31,099 bases of DNA from JBGUXS01 sp045118155 (GCA_045118155.1 JBGUXS010000002.1:1-31099); one strand, 5' to 3'; positions 15,836 through 23,060 are shown, counted from the stretch's first letter. A program made the numbers and translations. Notes: a model not told the origin generated them from the sequence alone.

Positions 15836-16237
15836 TTATTTTACGATGCTTAATTCATCATCCTTATCGCCCACATAAATAACGACAATTTCGGCATCCT
15901 CTGTTCCCGTACTTTCACCATAGTGCCAAATGTCAACCAATTCTACAATCGGATCACCTGGCTTTAAAACCAACACATCACCTTTTTCAGAACGCACCGT
16001 TAATTCGCCCTTGGTCAAATATCCGATATTCAAAATAGGATGCTTGTGCATAGAGAGTTTCTCACCGGCCGGAATAGTAATCCTGAGCATTGTGACTTTT
16101 GGATTTTTAATGTTGAGTGGTTTAATCGGCTGTCCGTTCCAATGAGAATCTGTTTGAATAACCGTTTCAGAGGTCGCCGCATATCCACAAAATGGAACAA
16201 AAGCTAAAGAAACCAAAAGACAAAAATATTTTTTCAT
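15836..16237 (-). CDS. Secreted small cupin-domain protein
   Basis: 133-residue exported single-cupin protein of unknown substrate. The start at 16237 is preferred because AAGGGGAT precedes it and the N-terminus MKKYFCLLVSLAFVPFCGYA is a signal peptide, probably cleaved after GYA. Upstream in-frame codons give an implausible N-terminus. Cupin motif 1 is AGEKLSMHKHPILNIGYLTKG with His64 and His66. The usual Glu ligand is replaced (around Gly72). Motif 2 ends in WHYG with His105. Related cupins with the HKHP...VGYV/L pattern also lack the Glu, so metal binding through three His is plausible. It has its own promoter and is divergent from the metK-like gene. Confidence 0.8.
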   Translation of the reverse strand: MKKYFCLLVSLAFVPFCGYAATSETVIQTDSHWNGQPIKPLNIKNPKVTMLRITIPAGEKLSMHKHPILNIGYLTKGELTVRSEKGDVLVLKPGDPIVELVDIWHYGESTGTEDAEIVVIYVGDKDDELSIVK

Positions 16238-16272
16238 GATAATCCCCTTCGTTTTGTGAATATGAATATATC

Positions 16273-16302
16273 TTATTATGTGAAAGCTAAAATAAAAGTC
16301 AA
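16273..16302 (-). promoter_or_regulatory. Promoter of the cupin gene
   Basis: TTGACT (16297-16302) with TAATAA (16273-16278) at 18 bases, or CATAAT (16275-16280) at 16 bases. It lies back to back with the metK-like promoter, whose -35 begins 33 bases away. Confidence 0.55.
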
Positions 16303-16335
16303 TCTGTTCTTTAAAGTTCCCTTTTTTCACCCCCC

Positions 16336-16364
16336 TTGACAACCATGCAAATTTATGCTATTCT
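16336..16364 (+). promoter_or_regulatory. Promoter of the metK-like gene
   Basis: TTGACA (16336-16341), 17-base spacer ending in TATGC, TATTCT (16359-16364). This is a strong extended -10 promoter. The start near 16371 leaves a leader of about 75 bases. Confidence 0.8.
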
Positions 16365-16370
16365 TTAGTT

Positions 16371-16446
16371 AACCTTGCAAGGGTGCAGGGTGATGTGGAT
16401 TTATGCCAACTTGTCCCACTATAGCGGACTAAACAGGAGGATTCTT
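16371..16446 (+). other. Long 5' leader of the metK-like gene with inverted repeats
   Basis: This leader of about 75 bases contains the palindrome CCTTGCAAGG near its start and a GTCC...GGAC repeat (around 16417-16433), which ends just before ACTAAACAGGAGG, the ribosome site. An ATG at 16393 is in frame with the gene, but the strong AGGAGG serves the ATG at 16447. The length and the hairpin next to the Shine-Dalgarno are suggestive of translational control. It does not match the SAM-I or SAM-II consensus sequences as I know them. Confidence 0.4.
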
Positions 16447-17469
16447 ATGCGTTATACAGCAGAGGCCGTTTCTTTAGGCCACCCGGATAAAACAGCCGAT
16501 TATATTTCAAGTTTTATTTTAGATAGATTAATTGAACAAGATCCCTATATCAAATACGCCGTAGAGGTTATGGTCAAAGATAACACCGTTATCTTAGGGG
16601 GGGAAGTTAGTTTCCCGATTGAAACGCTTCCTATTCAAGATTATGTGAAACAAGCTTTGCGGGCGATTGGTTATGATGAACGGTATGCCGGCATCTGGGG
16701 AAAACATGCCCTTGATATCACAAAGGTCAGAGTAATCAACCTCATCGGTTCACAATCCCAAGAAATTCATCAAGGGGTCCAGCAAAATGGATGGGGGGAT
16801 CAAGGGGTTTTTGTGGGGTATGCTTGCCACGGGGAAGGATTTTTAAACCCAGAACTTTATTTGGCTAAAAAACTTAACCGCGCCCTTTATGACAAAGCCC
16901 GGCACAGTGATAATTTAGGCCTTGATATAAAAACACAAATTACATTGGCCCCCGATGGACACATTGAACAAGCTATTGTTGCCATTCCTATGTTAACCCC
17001 GAAGGATTTAACGGACTTTATTGTAGAAATCTTAGGGCAAAAACCGGATAAACTGATTGTTAACGGAACAGGGGCCTATACAACCCATTCGTCTATTGCC
17101 GATTGTGGGATAACGGGGCGGAAATTAGCATGCGATTTCTATTCTACCGCTTGTCCTATCGGGGGGGGAAGTCCGTGGACAAAAGATCCAAGTAAGGCCG
17201 ATTTAACCCTAAATCTTTACGCTAGAAAATTAGCGTTGGATTATTTAAAGGATAATGATGCCTGCTTTGTGTACTTATCGTCTTGTATCGGACGGGCAGA
17301 ACTCCCCAGTGCCGTTATCACGACCATCAAAGGCACAGAAAAACATTCCATGGACCTGGATATCCATAAAAAACCAACGGAAATTATAGAAGAATTGGGC
17401 CTAAGAAACCCCATCTTCGCGGATTTATGTTGGAATGGAATTCCGGCCTTTGGGATCAAAAACGCCTAA
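16447..17469 (+). CDS. Divergent, short S-adenosylmethionine synthetase (MetK-like)
   Basis: Methionine adenosyltransferases make SAM from methionine and ATP. This protein has 340 residues against about 384 in ordinary MetK. Recognisable motifs: AVSLGHPDKTADYIS (7-21, ATP site His12, Asp14, Lys15), GWGDQGVFVGYA (115-126), ITGRKLACDFYS (222-233) and the glycine-rich loop GGGSPWTKDPSKADL (239-253), which corresponds to GGGAFSGKDPTKVD. The familiar SGKDP is changed to PWTKDP, and several loops are shorter. The start at 16447 follows AGGAGG. It may be the organism's only MetK in divergent form or a second specialised enzyme; the window cannot tell. It converges on the LOG gene with one base between stops. 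An eight-G tract occurs at 17161-17168. Confidence 0.75.
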   Translation: MRYTAEAVSLGHPDKTADYISSFILDRLIEQDPYIKYAVEVMVKDNTVILGGEVSFPIETLPIQDYVKQALRAIGYDERYAGIWGKHALDITKVRVINLIGSQSQEIHQGVQQNGWGDQGVFVGYACHGEGFLNPELYLAKKLNRALYDKARHSDNLGLDIKTQITLAPDGHIEQAIVAIPMLTPKDLTDFIVEILGQKPDKLIVNGTGAYTTHSSIADCGITGRKLACDFYSTACPIGGGSPWTKDPSKADLTLNLYARKLALDYLKDNDACFVYLSSCIGRAELPSAVITTIKGTEKHSMDLDIHKKPTEIIEELGLRNPIFADLCWNGIPAFGIKNA

Positions 17470-17470
17470 A

Positions 17471-18007
17471 CTATTTTAAACGATTTTTTGCCTGCGTTAG
17501 CGCCATTTCCACAGCTTCTTCTGGGGTTGTCGCCTTTAAAAAGCGCAGGCGTTTTCTATCATCTAAAAAGGTATCGGCTAATTTATCGGCCCATCCTCCA
17601 AGACCTGCTAAACAAACAACCGGGATGTTAGCTTGATAAGCAATTGCCATTTCCGTTAACGTGCCAGAGCCCCCACTTAAAGCGATAACCGCATCACAGG
17701 ATAAGACAAGGGTAAATTCACGACCTCCCCCCCGTTCCAAACCACAAGGGATCAGTACCGTCGGGGCATCTTCCCCCCAAATATCCTTATCTTTTCCATA
17801 GGTAACGCCTACCGAAATTCCCCCTGCTTTATTGGCCGCCCGACAAGCGCATGTTGACAGAGAATCGCTATCTTTTTCGGCCCCAAAAACCAAAATAGCC
17901 CCATGTTCAGCAACAAGTGTCCCAACGCGTTCTGCCATTTCTTCGGCTGTTTTAGAATAGTTTAAATCTGCCGCCGATCCCATAATCCCAATTTGAAGTT
18001 TTTTCAT
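17471..18007 (-). CDS. LOG-family (TIGR00725-like) nucleotide-binding protein
   Basis: 178 residues with a Rossmann-type LOG/SLOG fold: IGIMGSAADLNYS (6-18), ILVFGAEKD (38-46), a GGGRE near 93-97, and the family loop ALSGGSGTLTEMAIAYQ (109-125), the form of the PGGxGTxxE motif seen in TIGR00725 members. Characterised LOG enzymes remove ribose 5-phosphate from nucleoside monophosphates. Other members of the superfamily bind or sense nucleotides, so the exact reaction is open. AGGAAAGG precedes the ATG. It lies 18 bases after a phosphoribosyltransferase-fold gene and is surely co-transcribed, pairing an enzyme type that forms N-ribosyl phosphates with one that can break them. Confidence 0.82.
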   Translation of the reverse strand: MKKLQIGIMGSAADLNYSKTAEEMAERVGTLVAEHGAILVFGAEKDSDSLSTCACRAANKAGGISVGVTYGKDKDIWGEDAPTVLIPCGLERGGGREFTLVLSCDAVIALSGGSGTLTEMAIAYQANIPVVCLAGLGGWADKLADTFLDDRKRLRFLKATTPEEAVEMALTQAKNRLK

Positions 18008-18025
18008 TTTTTGCCTTTCCTATTT

Positions 18026-19009
18026 TTAAGAATAAATCATATTGTTTTTTAGATTTTTATTTTTTAACCGATTCTGGGCCCGTTGTAAAGCAACTACCAC
18101 CGGTTCTGTGGGTTTTGTTCCATAAATTCTTTCAGGAAGTTCAGCAACCCGTAGCCTTCTGCCCGATAAATTTTCCATTTCTAGGTACAATCTTAAAGAA
18201 CGTTTTAAACAAGATAGTGAAAAATCCACCGCCGTTTTTTCAGGAATAGACGCCCTAGCCACAGGATCCCCAAAAGGAAGAAAATACGGGGCTTTCATAA
18301 TTTTACCCTTTTTCCGAATCATAACCCCAGAATGCGGAATACCAAAATAAAAATCCCGTTCACACACTTGATCGGTACATTCTTTAATGGGGGAAACACG
18401 TTCAATCGTTATACCCGCTTTTTTGAGTTTTTCTTCCCCCTGTTCCAGAACCATCCCCGCTATACATTTTTTTACTTTGATTCCATTTTGTTTCAAAAGT
18501 TCCACTATTTTTAAAACTCCATCCCCACTAAAAATAACATCATCTATTAAAATAACTTCTGGGGATTTTCCCAATTTTTCCTTAATTTTCTGACTGATTT
18601 TAGCAATTTGTTGGTCTAAGGGATATGCGTTTTCCCCTTTTAAAACAGATCTAGGAACTTGGATAGGGGCTTTATATGGCTTATCCAAATCATATAAACG
18701 GGTCGTGTCCAAAAACATCCCTCTTTCCTGTAAAATTTCTGGAGCAAGATAAATACAGTCCAAAGAAACAATGAATTCCCCAGATTTTTGAACACAATCC
18801 CTTAATCCCCCTTGTAAATCGGCTTCGGGAACTAAAATAACTTCCGAAGTATCGGATAATCTTTCTAAATCCCGCTTAAAATCTTTTCTTAAATCAGTAA
18901 TAGTACCTTCATCGGGGATTTCTATTCCCTTTTTTTTGTAATAATCGCTTAACCAACCCGCCCCGTTTAAAATTAGGGCAATATCTTCTGATATAATATA
19001 CGGTTTCAT
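18026..19009 (-). CDS. Phosphoribosyltransferase-fold protein of unknown specificity
   Basis: 327 residues from the ATG at 19009, which has AAGG eight bases upstream. A TTG at 19024 is a weaker alternative. The type I PRTase signature for PRPP is clear: VILIDDVIFSGDG (152-164), preceded by a sheet-helix region. Flanking parts are not ones I can name: an N-terminal segment (1-60) and a C-terminal block with CERDFYFGIPHSG (216-228), two KK/RK clusters and FLPFGDP (243-249). The base or acceptor is unknown. It is not HisG, PyrE, Apt or Hpt by motif. The LOG gene follows after 18 bases. Upstream lie an apparent His-rich leader peptide, an attenuator-like hairpin and a promoter. Confidence 0.75.
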   Translation of the reverse strand: MKPYIISEDIALILNGAGWLSDYYKKKGIEIPDEGTITDLRKDFKRDLERLSDTSEVILVPEADLQGGLRDCVQKSGEFIVSLDCIYLAPEILQERGMFLDTTRLYDLDKPYKAPIQVPRSVLKGENAYPLDQQIAKISQKIKEKLGKSPEVILIDDVIFSGDGVLKIVELLKQNGIKVKKCIAGMVLEQGEEKLKKAGITIERVSPIKECTDQVCERDFYFGIPHSGVMIRKKGKIMKAPYFLPFGDPVARASIPEKTAVDFSLSCLKRSLRLYLEMENLSGRRLRVAELPERIYGTKPTEPVVVALQRAQNRLKNKNLKNNMIYS

Positions 19010-19038
19010 TTTATACACCTTCAAAAAAATATATTTTC

Positions 19039-19056
19039 AAGGATTCTAATATCCTT
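19039..19056 (-). repeat. Inverted repeat in the PRTase leader
   Basis: AAGGAT-ATTAGA-ATCCTT is a six-pair hairpin 30 bases upstream of the PRTase ATG. There is no direct U-run after it, so it may shape the leader RNA rather than terminate it. Confidence 0.4.
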
Positions 19057-19093
19057 AACTAAATGACAAATACGCTATGAAAAAATGATATAG

Positions 19094-19115
19094 AAAAACA
19101 GCACCCTTACGGGTG
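19094..19115 (-). terminator. Attenuator-like hairpin after the His-rich leader peptide
   Basis: On the minus strand, CACCC (19115-19111), loop GTAA of the stable GNRA type, GGGTG (19106-19102), then CTG and TTTTT (19098-19094). The 5' arm is made of the last His and Pro codons of the leader ORF and the loop holds its stop codon. The stem is short at five pairs but GC-rich. A ribosome stalled on the His codons would cover the 5' arm and block the hairpin. Confidence 0.55.
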
Positions 19116-19160
19116 ATGATGAAGATGGATAAATAAAAACGTATCTTCTAAGCTTTTCAT
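19107..19160 (-). CDS. Putative histidine-rich leader peptide
   Basis: An 18-codon ORF encodes MKSLEDTFLFIHLHHHP, then TAA. Four of the last six residues are His (codons CAT, CAT, CAT, CAC), as in the leader of the enteric his operon, which ends in a His run. A promoter immediately upstream puts the transcript start at or beside the A of its ATG, so it would be translated as a leaderless message. No Shine-Dalgarno is visible, which fits. The stop codon is in the hairpin loop. The regulated genes would be the PRTase and LOG genes. A chance ORF cannot be excluded without comparative data. Confidence 0.5.
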   Translation of the reverse strand: MKSLEDTFLFIHLHHHP

Positions 19161-19167
19161 GAGAGTA

Positions 19168-19196
19168 AGTGTACGCGATTTTTGTAAAAAAGTCAA
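19168..19196 (-). promoter_or_regulatory. Promoter of the leader-PRTase-LOG unit
   Basis: TTGACT (19191-19196), 17-base spacer, TACACT (19168-19173). A start 7-8 bases after the -10 coincides with the ATG at 19160. Confidence 0.7.
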
Positions 19197-19261
19197 TACT
19201 CTTAAAAAAAATCACCTTGTAAAGTCAAAACAACTTTGCTTTTTACTAATAAATAATTTTA

Positions 19262-19289
19262 TTGCAATTTATTTTTTTATGTGTATAAT
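19262..19289 (+). promoter_or_regulatory. Promoter of the 19335 gene
   Basis: TTGCAA (19262-19267), 16-base spacer ending in TGTG, TATAAT (19284-19289). It is followed by a 38-base AT-rich leader and AAAGGA. Together with the minus-strand promoter and leader it accounts for the 325-base PRTase/19335 intergenic region. Confidence 0.65.
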
Positions 19290-19334
19290 ATTTGTCAACA
19301 TATTTTGATAAATAGTAATTAAAGGAAAATAATT

Positions 19335-19985
19335 ATGACAGAAAACACTCATGAATCTTCTTCAAAGAAGAATGTATCTCCTTTGGAAAAGAATATGCAA
19401 AAAGTAATCATTTCATTTCTTGTTCTTTATGCCGTTGTCGCCCCTGTAAAAATGGGTTACGATTTGCATCAAGCACATAAAAATGATCTGCCAGAGGTGA
19501 TGACTTCAGAACAATTAGCCGTTATTATGACGGGGACAGAAAATAGACCTCAGACCTTTGAGTATAATTACGATCATCAAGAAACACGGGCTTATGACAG
19601 AAATAACCAACTTGTTTACAGAAGTAAAACTTTTGATGACAGAACGGAACAATATATTGTCGTAGATGGGCATACCACTATTACCAATAGATTTTTTAAA
19701 GATCAACAACGTCATACGGCACAAGAAACATCTATTACTATTGACGGGAAGCCAGCTTTAATCCTATCTTGGGGAAAGGAAGGAAAACCATCTGGGCGTC
19801 TGTTTTTCCTTTCTAATCATCCCTTGGGGGAAACCTGTCTTACAGGATTAAGTGATTCTTTCACACGACCACACCCCCTACCTGATCCTTTTATAACTGT
19901 TCCAGAATCAAGGGCTCAAGAACCTGTTTCTGTAACGGTTCCTGGGAAAATGATGAGTCGCCCCTTAATTATGGGAATTCAATAA
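19335..19985 (+). CDS. Uncharacterised membrane-anchored protein
   Basis: I do not recognise this 216-residue protein. It has a hydrophilic N-terminus, one membrane helix (about 22-40, IISFLVLYAVVAPVKMGYD) and a soluble domain that would lie in the periplasm. The domain is polar and beta-rich in appearance, with repeated short strands such as TFEYNY, ETRAYDR, QYIVVDG and ETSITIDGKPALILSWG (about 75-150). These recall a small antiparallel sheet with alternating polar residues. The tail (175-216) is rich in Pro. AAAGGA precedes the ATG. It has its own promoter and a strong terminator, so it is a single-gene unit. Composition resembles the neighbours. Confidence 0.7.
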   Translation: MTENTHESSSKKNVSPLEKNMQKVIISFLVLYAVVAPVKMGYDLHQAHKNDLPEVMTSEQLAVIMTGTENRPQTFEYNYDHQETRAYDRNNQLVYRSKTFDDRTEQYIVVDGHTTITNRFFKDQQRHTAQETSITIDGKPALILSWGKEGKPSGRLFFLSNHPLGETCLTGLSDSFTRPHPLPDPFITVPESRAQEPVSVTVPGKMMSRPLIMGIQ

Positions 19986-20002
19986 AATTGATTAAAAAAA
20001 AG

Positions 20003-20025
20003 AGCCTGTTTAACAGGCTTTTTTT
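20003..20025 (+). terminator. Intrinsic terminator after the 19335 gene
   Basis: AGCCTG (20003-20008), five-base loop, CAGGCT (20014-20019), then a run of seven T (20019-20025). A-T pairs extend the base of the stem. A typical strong terminator. Confidence 0.92.
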
Positions 20026-20034
20026 ATAAAAATC

Positions 20035-20062
20035 TTGACTTTTAAAGGATTTTGCCTACCCT
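20035..20062 (+). promoter_or_regulatory. Promoter of mutL
   Basis: TTGACT (20035-20040), 16-base spacer, TACCCT (20057-20062), directly after the preceding terminator. A short leader contains AAAGGAG. Confidence 0.55.
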
Positions 20063-20083
20063 TTGTTTTAAAGGAGTTAAGGG

Positions 20084-21904
20084 ATGTCTATTCGGTTATT
20101 ACCCCAAAATTTAGTCAATCAAATCGCCGCCGGCGAAGTGGTAGAGCGACCAGCTTCGGTATTAAAAGAATTAATTGAAAATGCCCTAGATGCCGGGGCA
20201 ACCACTATTGATGTCAGCGCCCTTGAAGGGGGAAAAGCTTATTTATCCGTTTCCGATAATGGGGGGGGAATTTCTAAAGAAGATTTACCCCTTGCCTTTC
20301 AACGCCATGCCACCAGCAAATTAAACGATGATAACCTTTTTCATATCCATTCTTTCGGGTTTAGGGGGGAAGCGTTGGCTTCCATCGCTTCTATTGCTAG
20401 GGTCCGCCTTTGTTCCAAGGCAAAAGGGGAAGAAAATGCTTGGGAAATTTCTGTAAACGGTGGCGTATTTTCAGAAATAAAACCTTGTGCCAAAAAGGAA
20501 GGAACCTTAATAGAAGTCAAAGATTTATTTTTTGCCACCCCTGCCCGTCTTAAATTTTTAAAATCCACACAAACGGAATTGTTAGCGTTAAAAGAGGTTA
20601 TTAGGCGTTTTGCCCTGGCGTATCCCACTGTTCATTTTACCTTTGAGCATGACCATAAATCTTTGTTGAACTATCCCCCACAACAAGATTCTATGCAACG
20701 GATCGTTTCTGTGTTTGGAAAAGAATTTCAAGAAAATCTTTGCCCCGTGGAAGCCACCAATGCCGATTTGACATTAAAAGGATTTATAGGATTACCTACC
20801 TTTAATCGCCCAACCACAAGTGAACAATATTTCTTTGTGAACAATCGTTTTGTTAAAGATAAAATTGTTTATGGGGCTTTACGAGAAGCCTATGCCGGTT
20901 TAATGGCTTCAGACCGGCACCCCGTTCTTATCTTGTTTTTAACCCTTCCTTCAGAGCAAGTGGATGTGAACGTACACCCCGCAAAAATAGAAGTACGTTT
21001 TGAAAATCCAAGTTCTATCCGTCATTTCATGTTCAGTGCTTTACAAGAGACTTTGTCCAGAAATACAAATAGATCTGCCCTTTTATTTGGATTAGAAAAT
21101 ACCGCTTCTCGTTCTTCAAATCTATCCCATACAACGCCCTATGTACCAGAAAAAACGGCCCAAGAAATTCGTAAAGGCCTTGTTTTCAAGCATCATTCGT
21201 TACCATCACAGATCACAACTACTTCATTACCTACCCCTAAAAAAGGACAACCCGTTTTGGTACCACAAGCTTACAGTGTACGCACACAAGAACCTGCCGC
21301 ACAAGAAATTGATACTCTGCCCGATACAATACCTCCTTTGGGATTTGCAAAGGCACAAATTCACAAAACATACATCATTGCTCAGGCCGAAGACGGTCTT
21401 GTCATTGTAGATCAACATGCAGCAGATGAACGGCTAACTTATGAACGACTTCAAAAACAAGGAACAAAAACAACACAATTGTTATTAATTCCAGAAGTCA
21501 TCACTCTTTCCGAAGAAAAAAGTGTCGCCATAACCCGTTTTTTACCCCAATTAGAAGAATTGGGCTTTAAAATAGAAAGCTATGGCGAAAACACTTTTAT
21601 TGTTAGGGAAATTCCAGATATTTTAACGCACCTAAATACAGGGGCCTTGATTCAAGATTTAGCCGATACTTTGTGCACTTACGATGATACAGTCTTTTTA
21701 AAAGATAAAATCAAAGATATTTATGCTTTAATGGCGTGTCATTCTTCTGTTCGCGCTGGCAGAACATTGACCTTAGATGAAATGAATGCTTTACTTAGGA
21801 AAATGGAAGCTTGTTCTACATCGGCCCAATGCATTCATGGGCGTCCCACTTACATCAAATTAAGTTTTTCAGATATAGAAAAATTGTTTGGACGCAGAAC
21901 CTAA
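20084..21904 (+). CDS. mutL: DNA mismatch repair protein MutL
   Basis: ATPase and linker of mismatch repair that couples MutS to strand incision. The 606 residues carry the GHKL ATPase motifs ELIENALDAGA (29-39), DNGGGI (58-63), ATSK (76-79) and FGFRGEALASI (91-101), then the transducer domain, a variable linker (about 330-415) and the C-terminal dimer domain. The endonuclease motif DQHAADERLTYE (443-454) fits DQHA(x)2E(x)4E, and late ACHSSVRAG and CIHGRP segments complete the metal site. It therefore probably nicks DNA itself, as in bacteria without MutH. The DNGGGI codons contain an eight-G tract (20261-20268). The stop overlaps the convergent transporter gene by four bases. Confidence 0.96.
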   Translation: MSIRLLPQNLVNQIAAGEVVERPASVLKELIENALDAGATTIDVSALEGGKAYLSVSDNGGGISKEDLPLAFQRHATSKLNDDNLFHIHSFGFRGEALASIASIARVRLCSKAKGEENAWEISVNGGVFSEIKPCAKKEGTLIEVKDLFFATPARLKFLKSTQTELLALKEVIRRFALAYPTVHFTFEHDHKSLLNYPPQQDSMQRIVSVFGKEFQENLCPVEATNADLTLKGFIGLPTFNRPTTSEQYFFVNNRFVKDKIVYGALREAYAGLMASDRHPVLILFLTLPSEQVDVNVHPAKIEVRFENPSSIRHFMFSALQETLSRNTNRSALLFGLENTASRSSNLSHTTPYVPEKTAQEIRKGLVFKHHSLPSQITTTSLPTPKKGQPVLVPQAYSVRTQEPAAQEIDTLPDTIPPLGFAKAQIHKTYIIAQAEDGLVIVDQHAADERLTYERLQKQGTKTTQLLLIPEVITLSEEKSVAITRFLPQLEELGFKIESYGENTFIVREIPDILTHLNTGALIQDLADTLCTYDDTVFLKDKIKDIYALMACHSSVRAGRTLTLDEMNALLRKMEACSTSAQCIHGRPTYIKLSFSDIEKLFGRRT

Positions 21905-22752
21905 AAAACATAAGTCAGCAATAATCCCAAACAAACACTTAATCCGTACATAATTCCACCAACTACGAATACATTTTTTCTGTTAGCTAGTGTTTTATAC
22001 AGGACCAACATCCCCATCCCCGCATTACATAATGTTCCCGCAATCAGAGCCCCTAAACCGATAGATTGGGCTAAAAAAAGTTTTGTTAACAAAACAGAAG
22101 GGTAACAGCTTGGGATCAACCCTATGGCCGCTGTTGTAAAAACACTAAAAATCGGAAAATTTTGTAGTTTACTAAGGGTTATATCTGGGAAAATATATGC
22201 AAAAATCAGTTGTAATATAAAAGCACACCCAAATAAAAAGCAACTAATTTCAAAAGTGTGCCACCCTGCCGCCCAAACAATAGATTTTTTTGTATGACAG
22301 TGGCAATGTGTCCGATGACAAAAAGCCTCTATATCCAAAGGTTGTCTTCCTAAAGATGTTTTCTTTAAAAATATATCTAAAAAAATACCACAAATGGCCG
22401 CATATCCCCCCTTTAAAAATAATAAACCAACAATTAAAGAAACTGGGGCCCCTTCCGATAATAAAATAGGAACCATTTCATCTGATGTAGATAAAAAAAT
22501 CGCAATCAAGGTACCTAAGGTAATAAGGCCTGTCGCATACAAATTCGCCCCAACAACAGAAAAACCACATTGAGGAACCATTCCTAAAAATGCCCCTAAA
22601 ATAGGCGTCCCCATTTTCTTATTCGCAACTGCTTTTAAACTGTATTTCAACGTCCTATGTTCTATGTATTCCAATAGAAGATACGTTAAAAATAAATAAG
22701 GAACAAGCGTACATGTATCCCAAAAAGCATCTATAATTAAATCTATCATCAT
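21901..22752 (-). CDS. Putative heavy-metal/manganese exporter (ArsP_2/DUF2899-like)
   Basis: 283-residue polytopic membrane protein with about seven or eight hydrophobic segments. Family-like blocks are LLEYIEHR (26-33), MVPQCGFSV (58-66), GTLIAIFLSTSDEMVPILLS (80-99), a cytosolic or periplasmic FCHRTHCHCH cluster (144-153) that suggests metal binding, and a late SCYPSVLL with GTLCNAGMGMLVLYK. This matches my recollection of the ArsP_2 putative transporter family (PF11449), whose members are described as putative manganese or heavy-metal transporters. The substrate is not established. Either Met1 or Met2 may start it, with AGGA four to seven bases upstream. It lies last in the ppiD-rarA-rluC-acyP run. 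Confidence 0.7.
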   Translation of the reverse strand: MMIDLIIDAFWDTCTLVPYLFLTYLLLEYIEHRTLKYSLKAVANKKMGTPILGAFLGMVPQCGFSVVGANLYATGLITLGTLIAIFLSTSDEMVPILLSEGAPVSLIVGLLFLKGGYAAICGIFLDIFLKKTSLGRQPLDIEAFCHRTHCHCHTKKSIVWAAGWHTFEISCFLFGCAFILQLIFAYIFPDITLSKLQNFPIFSVFTTAAIGLIPSCYPSVLLTKLFLAQSIGLGALIAGTLCNAGMGMLVLYKTLANRKNVFVVGGIMYGLSVCLGLLLTYVF

Positions 22753-22758
22753 ACTTTC

Positions 22759-23046
22759 CTATACAGTTGCTTCTACCCGGAAACCAGGAGCCAGTGGTGG
22801 CAACATTTCAACCGGTATTGACAACGGTTCAACAGATTGAACAGATGATAAAAAGGAACCCTTTTGACACAAAAGGCGCAAGGCCTCTAATTCTTCCTTT
22901 TTCCCATCTGCATAGAGTTCTACCCAGCCCCCTGTTCGGTTACGAACCCATCCTGTTACAGAAGGAAAATCCGAAGCCTTTCTTTCCACCCAAGCCCGAA
23001 AACCAACCCCTTGAACACGTCCTGTTATTTTCAGATGTAAGACCAT
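22759..23046 (-). CDS. acyP: Acylphosphatase
   Basis: Small cytosolic enzyme (95 residues, the usual size) that hydrolyses carboxyl-phosphate bonds such as in acetyl phosphate. The motif GRVQGVGFRAWV (9-20) holds the phosphate loop and catalytic Arg17. Asn36 in GWVRNRTGGWVEL is the second catalytic residue. AGGAGA precedes the ATG. It is 14 bases after rluC and six before the transporter gene, in one transcription unit. If this is a fermenter making acetyl phosphate, such an enzyme would be relevant, but that is inference. Confidence 0.92.
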   Translation of the reverse strand: MVLHLKITGRVQGVGFRAWVERKASDFPSVTGWVRNRTGGWVELYADGKKEELEALRLLCQKGSFLSSVQSVEPLSIPVEMLPPLAPGFRVEATV

Positions 23047-23060
23047 TTTATCTCCTGCTT

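Noticed and set aside
16371..16446. Known SAM-I, SAM-II, SAM/SAH or preQ1 riboswitch before the metK-like gene
   Set aside because: The conserved cores of these classes, as I know them, are not present. Only an unclassified structured leader can be claimed.
16375..16446. N-terminal extension of the metK-like protein from an upstream in-frame start
   Set aside because: AGGAGG is ideally placed for the ATG at 16447 and the family N-terminus begins there.
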